48,618 nucleotides of DNA from contig JAITOC010000031.1 in the NCBI GenBank assembly GCA_031290175.1, forward strand, positions 1 through 48,618, in the 5' to 3' direction. This stretch comes from Coriobacteriales bacterium. Its GTDB lineage: Bacteria > Actinomycetota > Coriobacteriia > Coriobacteriales > UBA8131. The position numbers were made by a program, and so were the translations under genes. This document shows, in pieces, positions 18,905 to 26,226 of this stretch; the stretch's first letter is position 1; the number at the start of each line of letters is the position of its first letter. Under the pieces are notes generated by a model that was not told where the DNA came from, did not search any database, and saw only the letters and a list, made by a program, of their open reading frames with translations.

Positions 18905-19506
18905 TACGACGTCATGGACGCACAACAGCGCTCGTCGCCTTCGCTTTGCTCGCCATCATGGTCGTCTTCTTGGATCGTCTTACGAAGACAATTGCGGTTA
19001 CACAGCTCAGCGATGGTCACGCGGAGCCTTTTATCCCCGGGGTTGTCGATTTCCAGCTCGTCTATAACAGCGGAGCTGCCTGGGGCGTACTCGATGGTGC
19101 GCGTCTGTTCTTCGTTGTGCTGGCCGCCGCAGCCGTCATCGCTTTCATCGTCTATCTTTGGGTTGCCCGCCCCCACGCAACGCTCCATCTGCTTGCACTG
19201 GGGTTCATTGCGGGTGGGGCTATCGGCAACGCTGTGGATCGCGCCCTCTACGGGGAGGTCACTGACTTCATCCACACGCTTTTTATCGCCTTCCCCTACT
19301 TCAATGTTGCCGACAGTGCTATCACCATTGGGGCAATCTTTCTCATAGCGTCGATACTCTTTTCCGGCAGGAGTCAGGTGGTGGCGGAGAAACCGGAAGC
19401 CGCTGAGAGCGACGTGGGGGATGTTGGAGATATGTCAGAGGATGCCGCTGAGACCGCCGCAGCGGACGCTTCCGGCGCGTTAGAGGAAACTGACGATGCA
19501 CGTTAG
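18901..19506 (+). CDS. lspA: Lipoprotein signal peptidase (SPase II)
   Basis: LspA is the inner-membrane aspartic protease that cleaves signal peptides of diacylated prolipoproteins. Four membrane helices are visible, and both catalytic aspartates lie in conserved blocks: Asp113 in GGAIGNAVDR and Asp138 in FNVADSA. The 201-residue protein is longer than the usual 150-170 because of an acidic C-terminal tail of about 45 residues (from SGRSQVVAEKPEAAESD) with no counterpart in the catalytic core. GTG 18901 overlaps the ileS stop by 4 bp; the 3' end overlaps the next gene by 11 bp. ileS-lspA-pseudouridine synthase is a common order. The Tat lipoprotein 3 kb away is a likely client. Confidence 0.95.
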   Translation: MIRRHGRTTALVAFALLAIMVVFLDRLTKTIAVTQLSDGHAEPFIPGVVDFQLVYNSGAAWGVLDGARLFFVVLAAAAVIAFIVYLWVARPHATLHLLALGFIAGGAIGNAVDRALYGEVTDFIHTLFIAFPYFNVADSAITIGAIFLIASILFSGRSQVVAEKPEAAESDVGDVGDMSEDAAETAAADASGALEETDDAR

Positions 19507-20488
19507 CCACACGGTTGCCAGCGACGAGCAGGGGCTACGCATTGACGCGCTCCTTGCGCGTTTTGATGACGTGCCCAGCCGCTCAGTTGCTGTGCGGCTT
19601 ATCGAGCAGGGGGCACTGGTGATCAACGGCTCGGTTGTCACGAGCAAGAAACGTATTGCGCTTGCAGGCGATGTCCTGGAATACGCTGTCGAGTCCGAGG
19701 CTCCTCTGGGGCTCATCGCCGAATCGATCCCTCTCGACATCCGTTTTGAGGATGAGCACCTCATCGTGTTGTCCAAGCAGGCGGGGCTCGTCTGCCACCC
19801 TTCACCCGGCCATGACTCGGGGACGCTGGTAAACGCCCTCATTGCACATGTCGGGTACGACAATCTCGCCCAACTGCAGGGAGATGAGCGCCCCGGTATC
19901 GTACATCGACTTGACAAGGATACCAGCGGTCTCATGCTTGTGGCCAAAAGCGATGAGGCGGGGCTGCTCTTACAAGACGAGATCCGCCTGCGCGCCATCG
20001 ACCGACGGTATCTTACGCTCGTTCACGGATACATCGCTCCCGATACTGGATTGATCGACGCGCCGATTGCGCGTGGAGGGGCAAACCGGAGTCAGATGGT
20101 TGTTTCCGACGCGCTGGACGCACGACAAAGCGTAACCACCTTCACGGTGCTCGAGCGCTTTGACGCAGGGCGCTTCGATGACGGCTATACGCTCATAGAA
20201 TGCAAGCTCTATACCGGTCGCACGCACCAGATACGCGTACATCTTGCCTACATCAATCATCCCTGTGTGGGGGATCCGCTTTACGGCACGGGCACTGGTC
20301 GCCCCAAAGCCCAACTGAGCCTTGATCGGCAATTCCTCCATTCGTGGAAACTCGAGTTCACCCATCCTTTGACCGGCGAGGATCTCAGCTTCAGCTCCGA
20401 GTTGCCCGATGACCTGCGTGATGCCCTCGGGCGCATCGCGGGCGACTCTCTGGGAAGAACCGAAGCGGGCACCGGACTGCTCGGATAA
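19496..20488 (+). CDS. RluA/RluD-family pseudouridine synthase
   Basis: The 330-residue enzyme converts uridine to pseudouridine in large-subunit rRNA. It has an N-terminal S4 domain (LRIDALLARF...VRLIEQGALVING) and the RluA-type catalytic domain with HRLDKDTSGLML (catalytic Asp140) and TGRTHQIRVHLAYINHPCVGDPLYG. The architecture (S4 plus catalytic domain) fits RluD, which modifies helix 69 of 23S rRNA, but the exact target uridines cannot be proved from sequence. The ATG overlaps lspA by 11 bp, so the gene is the last of the ileS operon. No terminator is visible in the 20 bp before the convergent kinase gene. Confidence 0.93.
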   Translation: MHVSHTVASDEQGLRIDALLARFDDVPSRSVAVRLIEQGALVINGSVVTSKKRIALAGDVLEYAVESEAPLGLIAESIPLDIRFEDEHLIVLSKQAGLVCHPSPGHDSGTLVNALIAHVGYDNLAQLQGDERPGIVHRLDKDTSGLMLVAKSDEAGLLLQDEIRLRAIDRRYLTLVHGYIAPDTGLIDAPIARGGANRSQMVVSDALDARQSVTTFTVLERFDAGRFDDGYTLIECKLYTGRTHQIRVHLAYINHPCVGDPLYGTGTGRPKAQLSLDRQFLHSWKLEFTHPLTGEDLSFSSELPDDLRDALGRIAGDSLGRTEAGTGLLG

Positions 20489-20508
20489 AGGGTAACTCAC
20501 TGTCTGTG

Positions 20509-22386
20509 TCAGAATACCCGGTTTTCAGAGCCGTCGAGCCGCAGCATCCAAAGCTTGTCATTATCGTCCTTGTTCTGGTAGATAATCCAGTCGCTGGCAA
20601 CGCAGAACTTACCGCAGCCACTCTTTAAGAGAATAAGGCGACTTTCGCCGTCATAACTTATGAGTTCCAATGGGTTGTTTTTCGTCGAACTACCGGCAAG
20701 AATTCCCTGCGGGGTGGGGCAGAGGCTGGAAAACGTCTCGAAACTGATGCTGACGGGGGCAGACCCATCAAGACCTGTCTGCAATAAGCCGCCGTCAACA
20801 GCATACACTGTAAAATAGAGAGAGCTGTTGTAAACATAGACATAGTAGATAGCATCGTCAAAGATCACGATATCCTCGCCTGTTGCAAGGTCGATACGAT
20901 GGACTTTCCAAGCATCAAATTGGTCTGAATAGAACAGGTAGCCCTCCCCAAAACTGATATAGAGATTGGGTTTTTCAGTGTGGGTTTTGAGGTCAGAGCC
21001 ATCCAGGGCAATGGATTTGACAAGAAGATCGCCGTAGCTATCTTCAAAATAGATACGATCGTCTGTGAAGTATATCCTGTCGGCGGCCTCTTCGCTGACT
21101 TGCATGACAGTATCGGTTTTTGGGTCAAGACGGAAGATCCCTTTGTCGGTGCCATAGTAGAGGTACCCCTTATAGAAGTTGAGACAAGCAGCGCCTTTTG
21201 CTTCAGTGACCTCTTGTTTATTCTCACCGCTCAAATCCATGACGTAAAGCTTGTTTCCCTCTGTGATGTAGATGGCGTCATTGGTCTCAACCGCAAAACC
21301 TCCGTTGTGGATATTGCCGGAAATATTACCGGTAACCTCGGAGTCGAAGAGAGGGTCGCTTGGATCAGGCGATTTGGGTGGATCTGCCTGCGTGATGGTT
21401 GCGGGAGCATCGACCGGCGGATCGTCCACGGGTTGTTTGTCCGCAATGAGTTGGCTTACGACAAACCAGCTACCCACGCCCACAAGTATCAGCAGAACAA
21501 CTCCTGCGCTCAGACCAGCAAGCAGCTTTTTGGGTTGGGACTGCGCCTTGTCCACAAAGCTCAAAACCTGATCGACCGAGGCAAAGCGATCCTTGGGATC
21601 AAAGGCGATACACTTCTCGATAAGCGCTCTCAGTCGTTTGTCGGTGATGCGCCGTTGGAGATCCTGGCGATTGGGGCCTCCCGTTGCGAGGTAGATGAGG
21701 ACGATGCCGAGAGCATAGATATCGGTCTGTGGTGTCGATTGAGCATAGCCATATTGTTCAGGGGGAGCATAGGGGAGTGTCCCCACGTATTCGGTGTCAG
21801 AATCAACACCCGGCTTGAACGTGCGCGCGATGCCAAAGTCGGTGAGAACCAGTGTGCCATCCGGTTTGAGGATGATGTTCTGTGGTTTTAAATCGCGATG
21901 CACGACTGGTGGATCTAGGCTGTGTAGATACCCGAGTATGGTGCAGAGTTTTCGGGCTACTTGATAAATGTCATTTGAGGGGAGCGTCCCCTGTGATACG
22001 ACAAGGTCGAGTGGCTGTCCGGGGATATACTCGCGAACGATATAGCTGCGTGTTGCATCCCTGAAGACGCCAAGCGAACGAGGGATGCTCGGATGCTGCA
22101 GTAAGGAAAGAATTTCACCCTCGGCATCAGCGCGCTCGCCAGAATCATTGCTCGTAGCTCGCAGGATCGCCTTCTCGCCGGTGCGCTTGTCGATGACAAG
22201 GTAGACCTCTTTACCGCCCTTGTGCTTCAAGCAACTCTCAAAAACGTAGGTTTCCGTGATGACCTGTGGCCAGCCATCATCCTGGAGAGAAGTGGTCAGG
22301 GAGTCCTTATAGTCTTTGAGAAATTCATCAGTGTCGTTCACGATAGCTTCCCCATCTATCTTGAAATCAAACGTTATATGTTTCAT
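20509..22386 (-). CDS. Membrane Ser/Thr protein kinase with C-terminal propeller-like domain
   Basis: The 625-residue protein is a Hanks-type kinase. A variable N-terminus of about 45 residues precedes the kinase domain (about 46-280), with candidate lysine K72 (GEKAILR), HRDLKPQN (163-170), DFG (183-185) and APPE (207-210). The glycine loop is poorly conserved. One membrane helix (about 289-312) and a Pro/Asp-rich linker lead to an extracytoplasmic half of about 270 residues. That half carries repeated Y(I/L)Y/F...DL(S/D)G strands like a DUF5050-type beta-propeller. The layout suggests a sensor kinase responding to an external ligand. ATG 22386 is preceded by AGAGG. It is divergent from an HTH-like gene; a perfect palindrome lies between. 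No phosphatase gene is nearby. Confidence 0.88.
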   Translation of the reverse strand: MKHITFDFKIDGEAIVNDTDEFLKDYKDSLTTSLQDDGWPQVITETYVFESCLKHKGGKEVYLVIDKRTGEKAILRATSNDSGERADAEGEILSLLQHPSIPRSLGVFRDATRSYIVREYIPGQPLDLVVSQGTLPSNDIYQVARKLCTILGYLHSLDPPVVHRDLKPQNIILKPDGTLVLTDFGIARTFKPGVDSDTEYVGTLPYAPPEQYGYAQSTPQTDIYALGIVLIYLATGGPNRQDLQRRITDKRLRALIEKCIAFDPKDRFASVDQVLSFVDKAQSQPKKLLAGLSAGVVLLILVGVGSWFVVSQLIADKQPVDDPPVDAPATITQADPPKSPDPSDPLFDSEVTGNISGNIHNGGFAVETNDAIYITEGNKLYVMDLSGENKQEVTEAKGAACLNFYKGYLYYGTDKGIFRLDPKTDTVMQVSEEAADRIYFTDDRIYFEDSYGDLLVKSIALDGSDLKTHTEKPNLYISFGEGYLFYSDQFDAWKVHRIDLATGEDIVIFDDAIYYVYVYNSSLYFTVYAVDGGLLQTGLDGSAPVSISFETFSSLCPTPQGILAGSSTKNNPLELISYDGESRLILLKSGCGKFCVASDWIIYQNKDDNDKLWMLRLDGSENRVF

Positions 22387-22456
22387 TGTACTAAACCTCT
22401 GTCTCCTGGCAAACAGACCACAATCCCGATGAGCATACACGATGTAACGCAGTGCT

Positions 22457-22477
22457 TTGTCTGCTCAGAGCAGACAA
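22457..22477. promoter_or_regulatory. Perfect 21-bp palindrome, candidate operator
   Basis: TTGTCTGCTC (22457-22466) and GAGCAGACAA (22468-22477) are exact reverse complements around a single A. The site lies in the spacer between the divergent kinase and HTH genes, about 70 bp upstream of the kinase start. There is no T-run, so it is not a terminator. A dimeric regulator, perhaps the HTH protein encoded next to it, could bind here and control both genes. The palindrome is seen; the operator role is inferred. Confidence 0.6.
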
Positions 22478-22572
22478 TTGATCATCGACAACGCAAGAGC
22501 CTACCAGCCGCAAGCACCGCAAGCGTCTTTACAGAGTGTTTGCGCGGAGAGGGGCTCTATGAAAGCAAGCTG

Positions 22573-22581
22573 TGATACACT
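22573..22581 (+). promoter_or_regulatory. Possible extended -10 for the HTH gene
   Basis: TG-A-TACACT matches the extended -10 pattern TGnTAnAnT. No good -35 lies upstream. The predicted leader to ATG 22629 is about 40 nt. Confidence 0.3.
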
Positions 22582-22628
22582 TTCACCATGCTTTCTGGGT
22601 AATGGATAGCGGCAGACAGGCTAAACGC

Positions 22629-23096
22629 ATGACTGACCTTGGTGCTGAACGCACAGATAGACAAAAACCGAATAACCCGGATTCACAGGCCATGCTGAAT
22701 CGACTTAAAGAGAATCAGTTCCCGGCAGATGGCTGGGAGACCTTCCTTGATCCTGACATCCGCAACTTCTTTGACGAGTTGTTCTTCAAAACCGGCCTCA
22801 AGCGTAGCGCGGTGATACGTGATGCAAATGTCTCACGCACCTATGGCTATCAACTCATGGATGGCTCACGCAGAGGGCAACGTGATTACTATATCAGCAT
22901 CGCTTTGGCGATGTGTCTCGACCTGCGCATGACCCAGCGCCTGCTTGCCGTCACGAATACCGGGGGACTCCATCCCCTTATCAAACGCGACGCCGCCATC
23001 ATCTTTGCAGTCAACCATGGCTATGACAATGACAAGCTCTACGCCTTCCTCATTGAACTCGGACTACCGCCGCTTGATACCGGCCTCGAGGAGTGA
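22629..23096 (+). CDS. HTH-like protein paired with the Ser/Thr kinase
   Basis: The 155-residue protein has a central helix-turn-helix-like region: KTGLKRSAVIRDANVSRTYGYQLMDGSRRGQRDYYISIALAMCL resembles an XRE/Cro fold, with a second helical part (IKRDAAIIFAVNHGYDNDKLYAFLIELGLPPL). I do not know a named family. Its position, divergent from a transmembrane Ser/Thr kinase and beside a perfect palindrome, suggests a partner or target of the kinase: a DNA-binding regulator or an adaptor. Ser and Thr residues in the HTH region could be phosphorylated. ATG 22629 is my choice (weak ACAGG upstream); ATG 22602 would add nine residues. hemH follows after 10 bp, so both may share a transcript. Confidence 0.75.
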   Translation: MTDLGAERTDRQKPNNPDSQAMLNRLKENQFPADGWETFLDPDIRNFFDELFFKTGLKRSAVIRDANVSRTYGYQLMDGSRRGQRDYYISIALAMCLDLRMTQRLLAVTNTGGLHPLIKRDAAIIFAVNHGYDNDKLYAFLIELGLPPLDTGLEE

Positions 23097-23106
23097 TAGT
23101 CGCTCG

Positions 23107-24204
23107 ATGATGGCGTTCAGCAGACACGACAAGACAGGCATCATGCTTGTCAATACGGGAACGCCCGACGCTCCTACAAAAGACGCGGTCGTTCCCTATC
23201 TCCGACGCTTTCTCATGGATCGCCGTATCGTTGATATTCCCCCTTTCTTTTGGAAGCCGATACTCAACTGGTTTGTCCTGAGGGTGCGCCCGGCAAAGAC
23301 TGTCGCCATCTACAAGCGAATATGGACGGAAGCTGGTTCGCCCTACACCTTGTATTCCGAGGCTCTGGAGCGCGCCCTTGCAGAAAGAGCCTTCGTGTCC
23401 GAGGCCTCCCTGGCACCGGATGCCCCGTATGCTTCTACGTGTGCGTCTGAAGTGGAGGTGCCCCTACTGCAAGGCTGCCATCTCCGCATGGCACAGCGAT
23501 ATGGGAACCCTTCCATCGAATCCGCTATTCGTGATTTCAAGCATCGGGGGATAGAGAAGCTTGTTGTTTTGCCCCTCTATCCACAGGAGGCTCTAGCCAC
23601 TACCGCAAGCGTCCACGATGAATTGCTGATCCAGCTTGGCAAACAGGACTTCCATCCCATGTTGCACTTCATTCAGAACTACTACGACAACGATGCTTAT
23701 AGCGCGGCGGTGGCGGAGAGCATCAGACCCCACCTTGAACAAAAGGATCCCGCCGATACACACCTCGTCTTCTCGTTCCACTCGATCCCTCTCAAGGATC
23801 GGCGCCGGGGCGATCCGTACCCTGAACAGGTGAAAGCAAGCACCACTGCGATAGCCGCAGGTCTCGGGCTTGCCGACGATGCGTGGTCATTCGCCTACCA
23901 ATCCCGTTACGACGACGCACAGCGTTGGCTTGGACCCTTCCTCGACCGGCACGTTGAAGAACTCCTTTTGGCCGGAACCCGCAACCTCGTTATTGCCTGT
24001 CCGGGATTTGCCGTCGATTGCACCGAGACACTGTACGATATCGACTATAACTTCCGCACAGAAATTCGTGCTTTCGCCAAAGCGAGCGGAATAGCCCCCG
24101 AGACCCTCAGTATCTCCTGCGTACCCTGCCTCAACGACAGCCAGGCACACGTTGCTGTGCTCGAACAAGTACTCATAAGCAAAACCTCGCTTCTTGGGAG
24201 CTGA
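23107..24204 (+). CDS. hemH: Ferrochelatase
   Basis: HemH inserts Fe2+ into a porphyrin. The 365-residue product has the family features: N-terminal GIMLVNTGTPDAP, the RMAQRYGNPSIESAI region, the catalytic-histidine block VFSFHSIPLKDRRRGDPY, and the C-terminal CPGFAVDCTETLYDID plus CVPCLNDSQAHV. The FHSIP...GDPY and PCLNDS motifs are closer to protoporphyrin ferrochelatases of Gram-negative bacteria than to the coproporphyrin enzymes typical of Actinomycetota. That is a judgement by eye. ATG 23107 (or 23110) has GAGGAG rather far upstream, 13 nt. No other haem-synthesis gene except hemW occurs in the window. It directly follows the HTH gene. Confidence 0.93.
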   Translation: MMAFSRHDKTGIMLVNTGTPDAPTKDAVVPYLRRFLMDRRIVDIPPFFWKPILNWFVLRVRPAKTVAIYKRIWTEAGSPYTLYSEALERALAERAFVSEASLAPDAPYASTCASEVEVPLLQGCHLRMAQRYGNPSIESAIRDFKHRGIEKLVVLPLYPQEALATTASVHDELLIQLGKQDFHPMLHFIQNYYDNDAYSAAVAESIRPHLEQKDPADTHLVFSFHSIPLKDRRRGDPYPEQVKASTTAIAAGLGLADDAWSFAYQSRYDDAQRWLGPFLDRHVEELLLAGTRNLVIACPGFAVDCTETLYDIDYNFRTEIRAFAKASGIAPETLSISCVPCLNDSQAHVAVLEQVLISKTSLLGS

Positions 24205-24228
24205 AGAGGAAGACTGAGGTTCTATTTG

Positions 24229-24266
24229 GTTACAGCCCACTGACCCTGTGAACTGTAACTTTATTT
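24229..24266 (+). terminator. Probable terminator after hemH
   Basis: GTTACAG (24229-24235) and CTGTAAC (24253-24259) can form a 7-bp stem followed by TTTATTT. A competing stem (24240-24252 with 24270-24282, one mismatch) uses part of the loop. It separates the hemH transcript from the rpsA promoter. Confidence 0.5.
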
Positions 24267-24297
24267 GGGGTTCAGGGGGTCAATTCGTCTCCTCGTC

Positions 24298-24326
24298 TTG
24301 TGGTCGGGCGAGATAATCTCTATACT
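24298..24326 (+). promoter_or_regulatory. rpsA promoter
   Basis: TTGTGG (24298-24303) and TATACT (24321-24326) are 17 bp apart. Transcription would start near 24333, leaving a leader of about 135 nt before rpsA. Confidence 0.7.
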
Positions 24327-24430
24327 TAATAGTTCGTCCTCGTTGTATATCCGGCAGCGAGGTTGGTAATTATTGGCCCCGAGACATGTTTTCACGTAGC
24401 GCCCACTGTTGTGCGTTTATGGAGGCGAGC

Positions 24431-24454
24431 ATGACGGACGGGGCCCCTATTTGA
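24431..24454 (+). CDS. Seven-codon leader ORF before rpsA
   Basis: ATG 24431 is preceded at a 5-nt spacing by a strong GGAGG (24421-24425) and reads MTDGAPI before TGA (24452-24454). It is out of frame with rpsA. Its stop codon lies in the loop of the hairpin that covers the rpsA ribosome-binding site, so ribosomes translating it would melt that hairpin. No function is known; translation is inferred only from the ribosome-binding site. Confidence 0.5.
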   Translation: MTDGAPI

Positions 24455-24463
24455 AAGGGGTCC
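24441..24463 (+). promoter_or_regulatory. Hairpin sequestering the rpsA ribosome-binding site
   Basis: GGGCCCCT (24441-24448) pairs with AGGGGTCC (24456-24463), eight pairs including one G-U, with a 7-nt loop. The only Shine-Dalgarno-like sequence for rpsA, AAGGGG (24455-24460), is inside the right arm, 7 nt from the TTG start. S1 synthesis is known to be autoregulated at translation in other bacteria, so a translational switch here is plausible. Confidence 0.6.
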
Positions 24464-24467
24464 ACTC

Positions 24468-25976
24468 TTGAGTGAGATCAAGAACACTTCAGTCATCATA
24501 CTGGAGGAGGTTGGGGATGAGGAACTCAACCGGCTTATCGACCAGACCATCACAGACTTCGATGAAGGCGATCTGGTCACTGGAACCGTTGTAAAAATTG
24601 AGCATGACGAGGTTCTGCTCGACATCGGTTTTAAGTCCGAAGGTGTTATTCCCGCGCGTGAACTTTCTATTCGGAAGGATCTTGATCCCTCTGAAATCGT
24701 CTCATCTGGCGATAAGATCGAAGCCCTGGTGCTCCAAAAGGAGGACAAGGATGGGCGACTCATTCTCTCAAAGAAACGAGCCGAGTATGAGCGTGCCTGG
24801 ATAGATATTGAAGAGAAGTTTAACTCCGGTGAGAATGTCATCGGCGAGGTCATAGAGGTCGTCAAGGGTGGCCTTATCCTCGACATCGGCCTGCGCGGCT
24901 TCCTGCCCGCATCTTTGGTTGATCTGCGTCGTGTGAAGGATCTCGAGAGCTTCACGGGTGAGCAGATAGAGGCTCGCGTTATCGAGATGGATCGCAATCG
25001 CAATAATGTTGTGCTCTCTCGCCGCGTCGTGCTGGAAGAAGGTCGCAAGAGCGAGCGCAATGAGATACTCGAAAAACTCGCCAAGGGTATGCGCCTCAAG
25101 GGCAGCGTCTCATCCATCGTCGACTTCGGTGCCTTTGTCGATCTTGGCGGCATAGACGGTCTCGTCCACATCAGCGAGCTTTCTTGGAACCACGTAAGCC
25201 ATCCGTCAGAGGTTGTCAAGGTTGGCGATGAGGTTGAGGTCGAGGTGCTTGAGGTCGAGCTCGACCGCGAGCGTATCTCCCTTGGTTTGAAGCAGACCAC
25301 CGAGGATCCATGGCGTCAGCTCGTCAAGAACTACCCGATTGGCACCATCATTGAAGGCAAGGTGACAAAGCTCGTGACCTTTGGCTCCTTTGTTGAGCTT
25401 GGTGATAATATCGAAGGCCTGGTTCATATCTCTGAGATGGCTGGTAAGCATATCGAGTCTCCCGCACAGGTCGTGCATGTTGGCAATACGGTGCATGTCA
25501 AGGTCATGGACATCGACCCCGAGCGTCGTCGTATCTCCCTCTCCATGAAGGCTGCGGCTGAGACCCTCGGTATTGAGATTGAGGTTGCCGAGCCGGATCC
25601 CAACATGCCGAAGCCCAAGCCCAAGACGCGCAAAGACAAGGACGACGGCGAGATTGACGATGTCGAAGGTGAAGCTCCCGAGACAGATGCCGAAGAGGTA
25701 GCGGACGACGAGGCTCCGAACGAGGAAGCTCCCATTGAGGAGACCGTTACCGAGGAAGCCACAGCCGAGGAAGCCACAGAAGCGGCGGTTGAGGAAACAC
25801 CCGACAAGGCAGTTGCCGTAGCTCCCGTAGAGGAGCTTGCTGAGGCTGCTGCTGAAGAGGTCGTAGAGTCCGAAGAGGCTCCAGCCGAAGAAGAGGCACC
25901 AGCGGTCAAGGAAGAAACCCCTGACGTAGAGGCGGAAGAGACTTCCGCAGAGGAAGAGTCCGCTGCCAAAGCATAA
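24468..25976 (+). CDS. rpsA: Ribosomal protein bS1
   Basis: S1 binds mRNA and helps place it on the 30S subunit. The 502-residue protein has four S1/OB repeats (about residues 24-92, 108-175, 193-262 and 277-347). They are recognisable by GDLVTGTVVKIEHDEVLLDIGFKSEGVIPARE, GLILDIGLRGFLPASLVD, GAFVDLGGIDGLVHISELSW and GSFVELGDNIEGLVHISEM. Four repeats is the actinobacterial arrangement, against six in E. coli. From about residue 365 a long acidic Glu/Ala/Pro-rich tail follows. The TTG 24468 start agrees with the conserved N-terminus. Its ribosome-binding site lies in a hairpin and a short leader ORF precedes it. A strong terminator follows. Confidence 0.95.
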   Translation: MSEIKNTSVIILEEVGDEELNRLIDQTITDFDEGDLVTGTVVKIEHDEVLLDIGFKSEGVIPARELSIRKDLDPSEIVSSGDKIEALVLQKEDKDGRLILSKKRAEYERAWIDIEEKFNSGENVIGEVIEVVKGGLILDIGLRGFLPASLVDLRRVKDLESFTGEQIEARVIEMDRNRNNVVLSRRVVLEEGRKSERNEILEKLAKGMRLKGSVSSIVDFGAFVDLGGIDGLVHISELSWNHVSHPSEVVKVGDEVEVEVLEVELDRERISLGLKQTTEDPWRQLVKNYPIGTIIEGKVTKLVTFGSFVELGDNIEGLVHISEMAGKHIESPAQVVHVGNTVHVKVMDIDPERRRISLSMKAAAETLGIEIEVAEPDPNMPKPKPKTRKDKDDGEIDDVEGEAPETDAEEVADDEAPNEEAPIEETVTEEATAEEATEAAVEETPDKAVAVAPVEELAEAAAEEVVESEEAPAEEEAPAVKEETPDVEAEETSAEEESAAKA

Positions 25977-26017
25977 GACCCCAAGCAATTATCGACGGAC
26001 TTATTAGAGCGATAACA

Positions 26018-26060
26018 CAAACGAGGCGGAGAACTACCAAACCGCCTCGTTTGCATTTGC
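26018..26060 (+). terminator. Terminator after rpsA
   Basis: A perfect 12-bp stem, CAAACGAGGCGG (26018-26029) and CCGCCTCGTTTG (26042-26053), with a 12-nt loop, is followed by the T-rich CATTTGC. It isolates rpsA from lepA. Confidence 0.8.
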
Positions 26061-26208
26061 AAGAGAGCTGCCTAACTGCTCACGTTTCAAACGACCGTCA
26101 TTAAGGCGACATCATACGAACTGTGGGACTGGAGAAAATTCACACAATAATTACTACGGAAGCTTCCAATCCCAGATAAGCATGAACGACCTACTCGAGC
26201 TCTAAGAA

Positions 26209-26217
26209 TGGTATCAT
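26209..26217 (+). promoter_or_regulatory. Extended -10 promoter of lepA
   Basis: TG-G-TATCAT is a good extended -10 element; no convincing -35 is seen. The predicted +1, near 26224, is only about 3 nt before the lepA ATG at 26227, and no ribosome-binding site is visible, so the message is probably leaderless or nearly so. Confidence 0.5.
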
Positions 26218-26226
26218 TTCAAAGCT

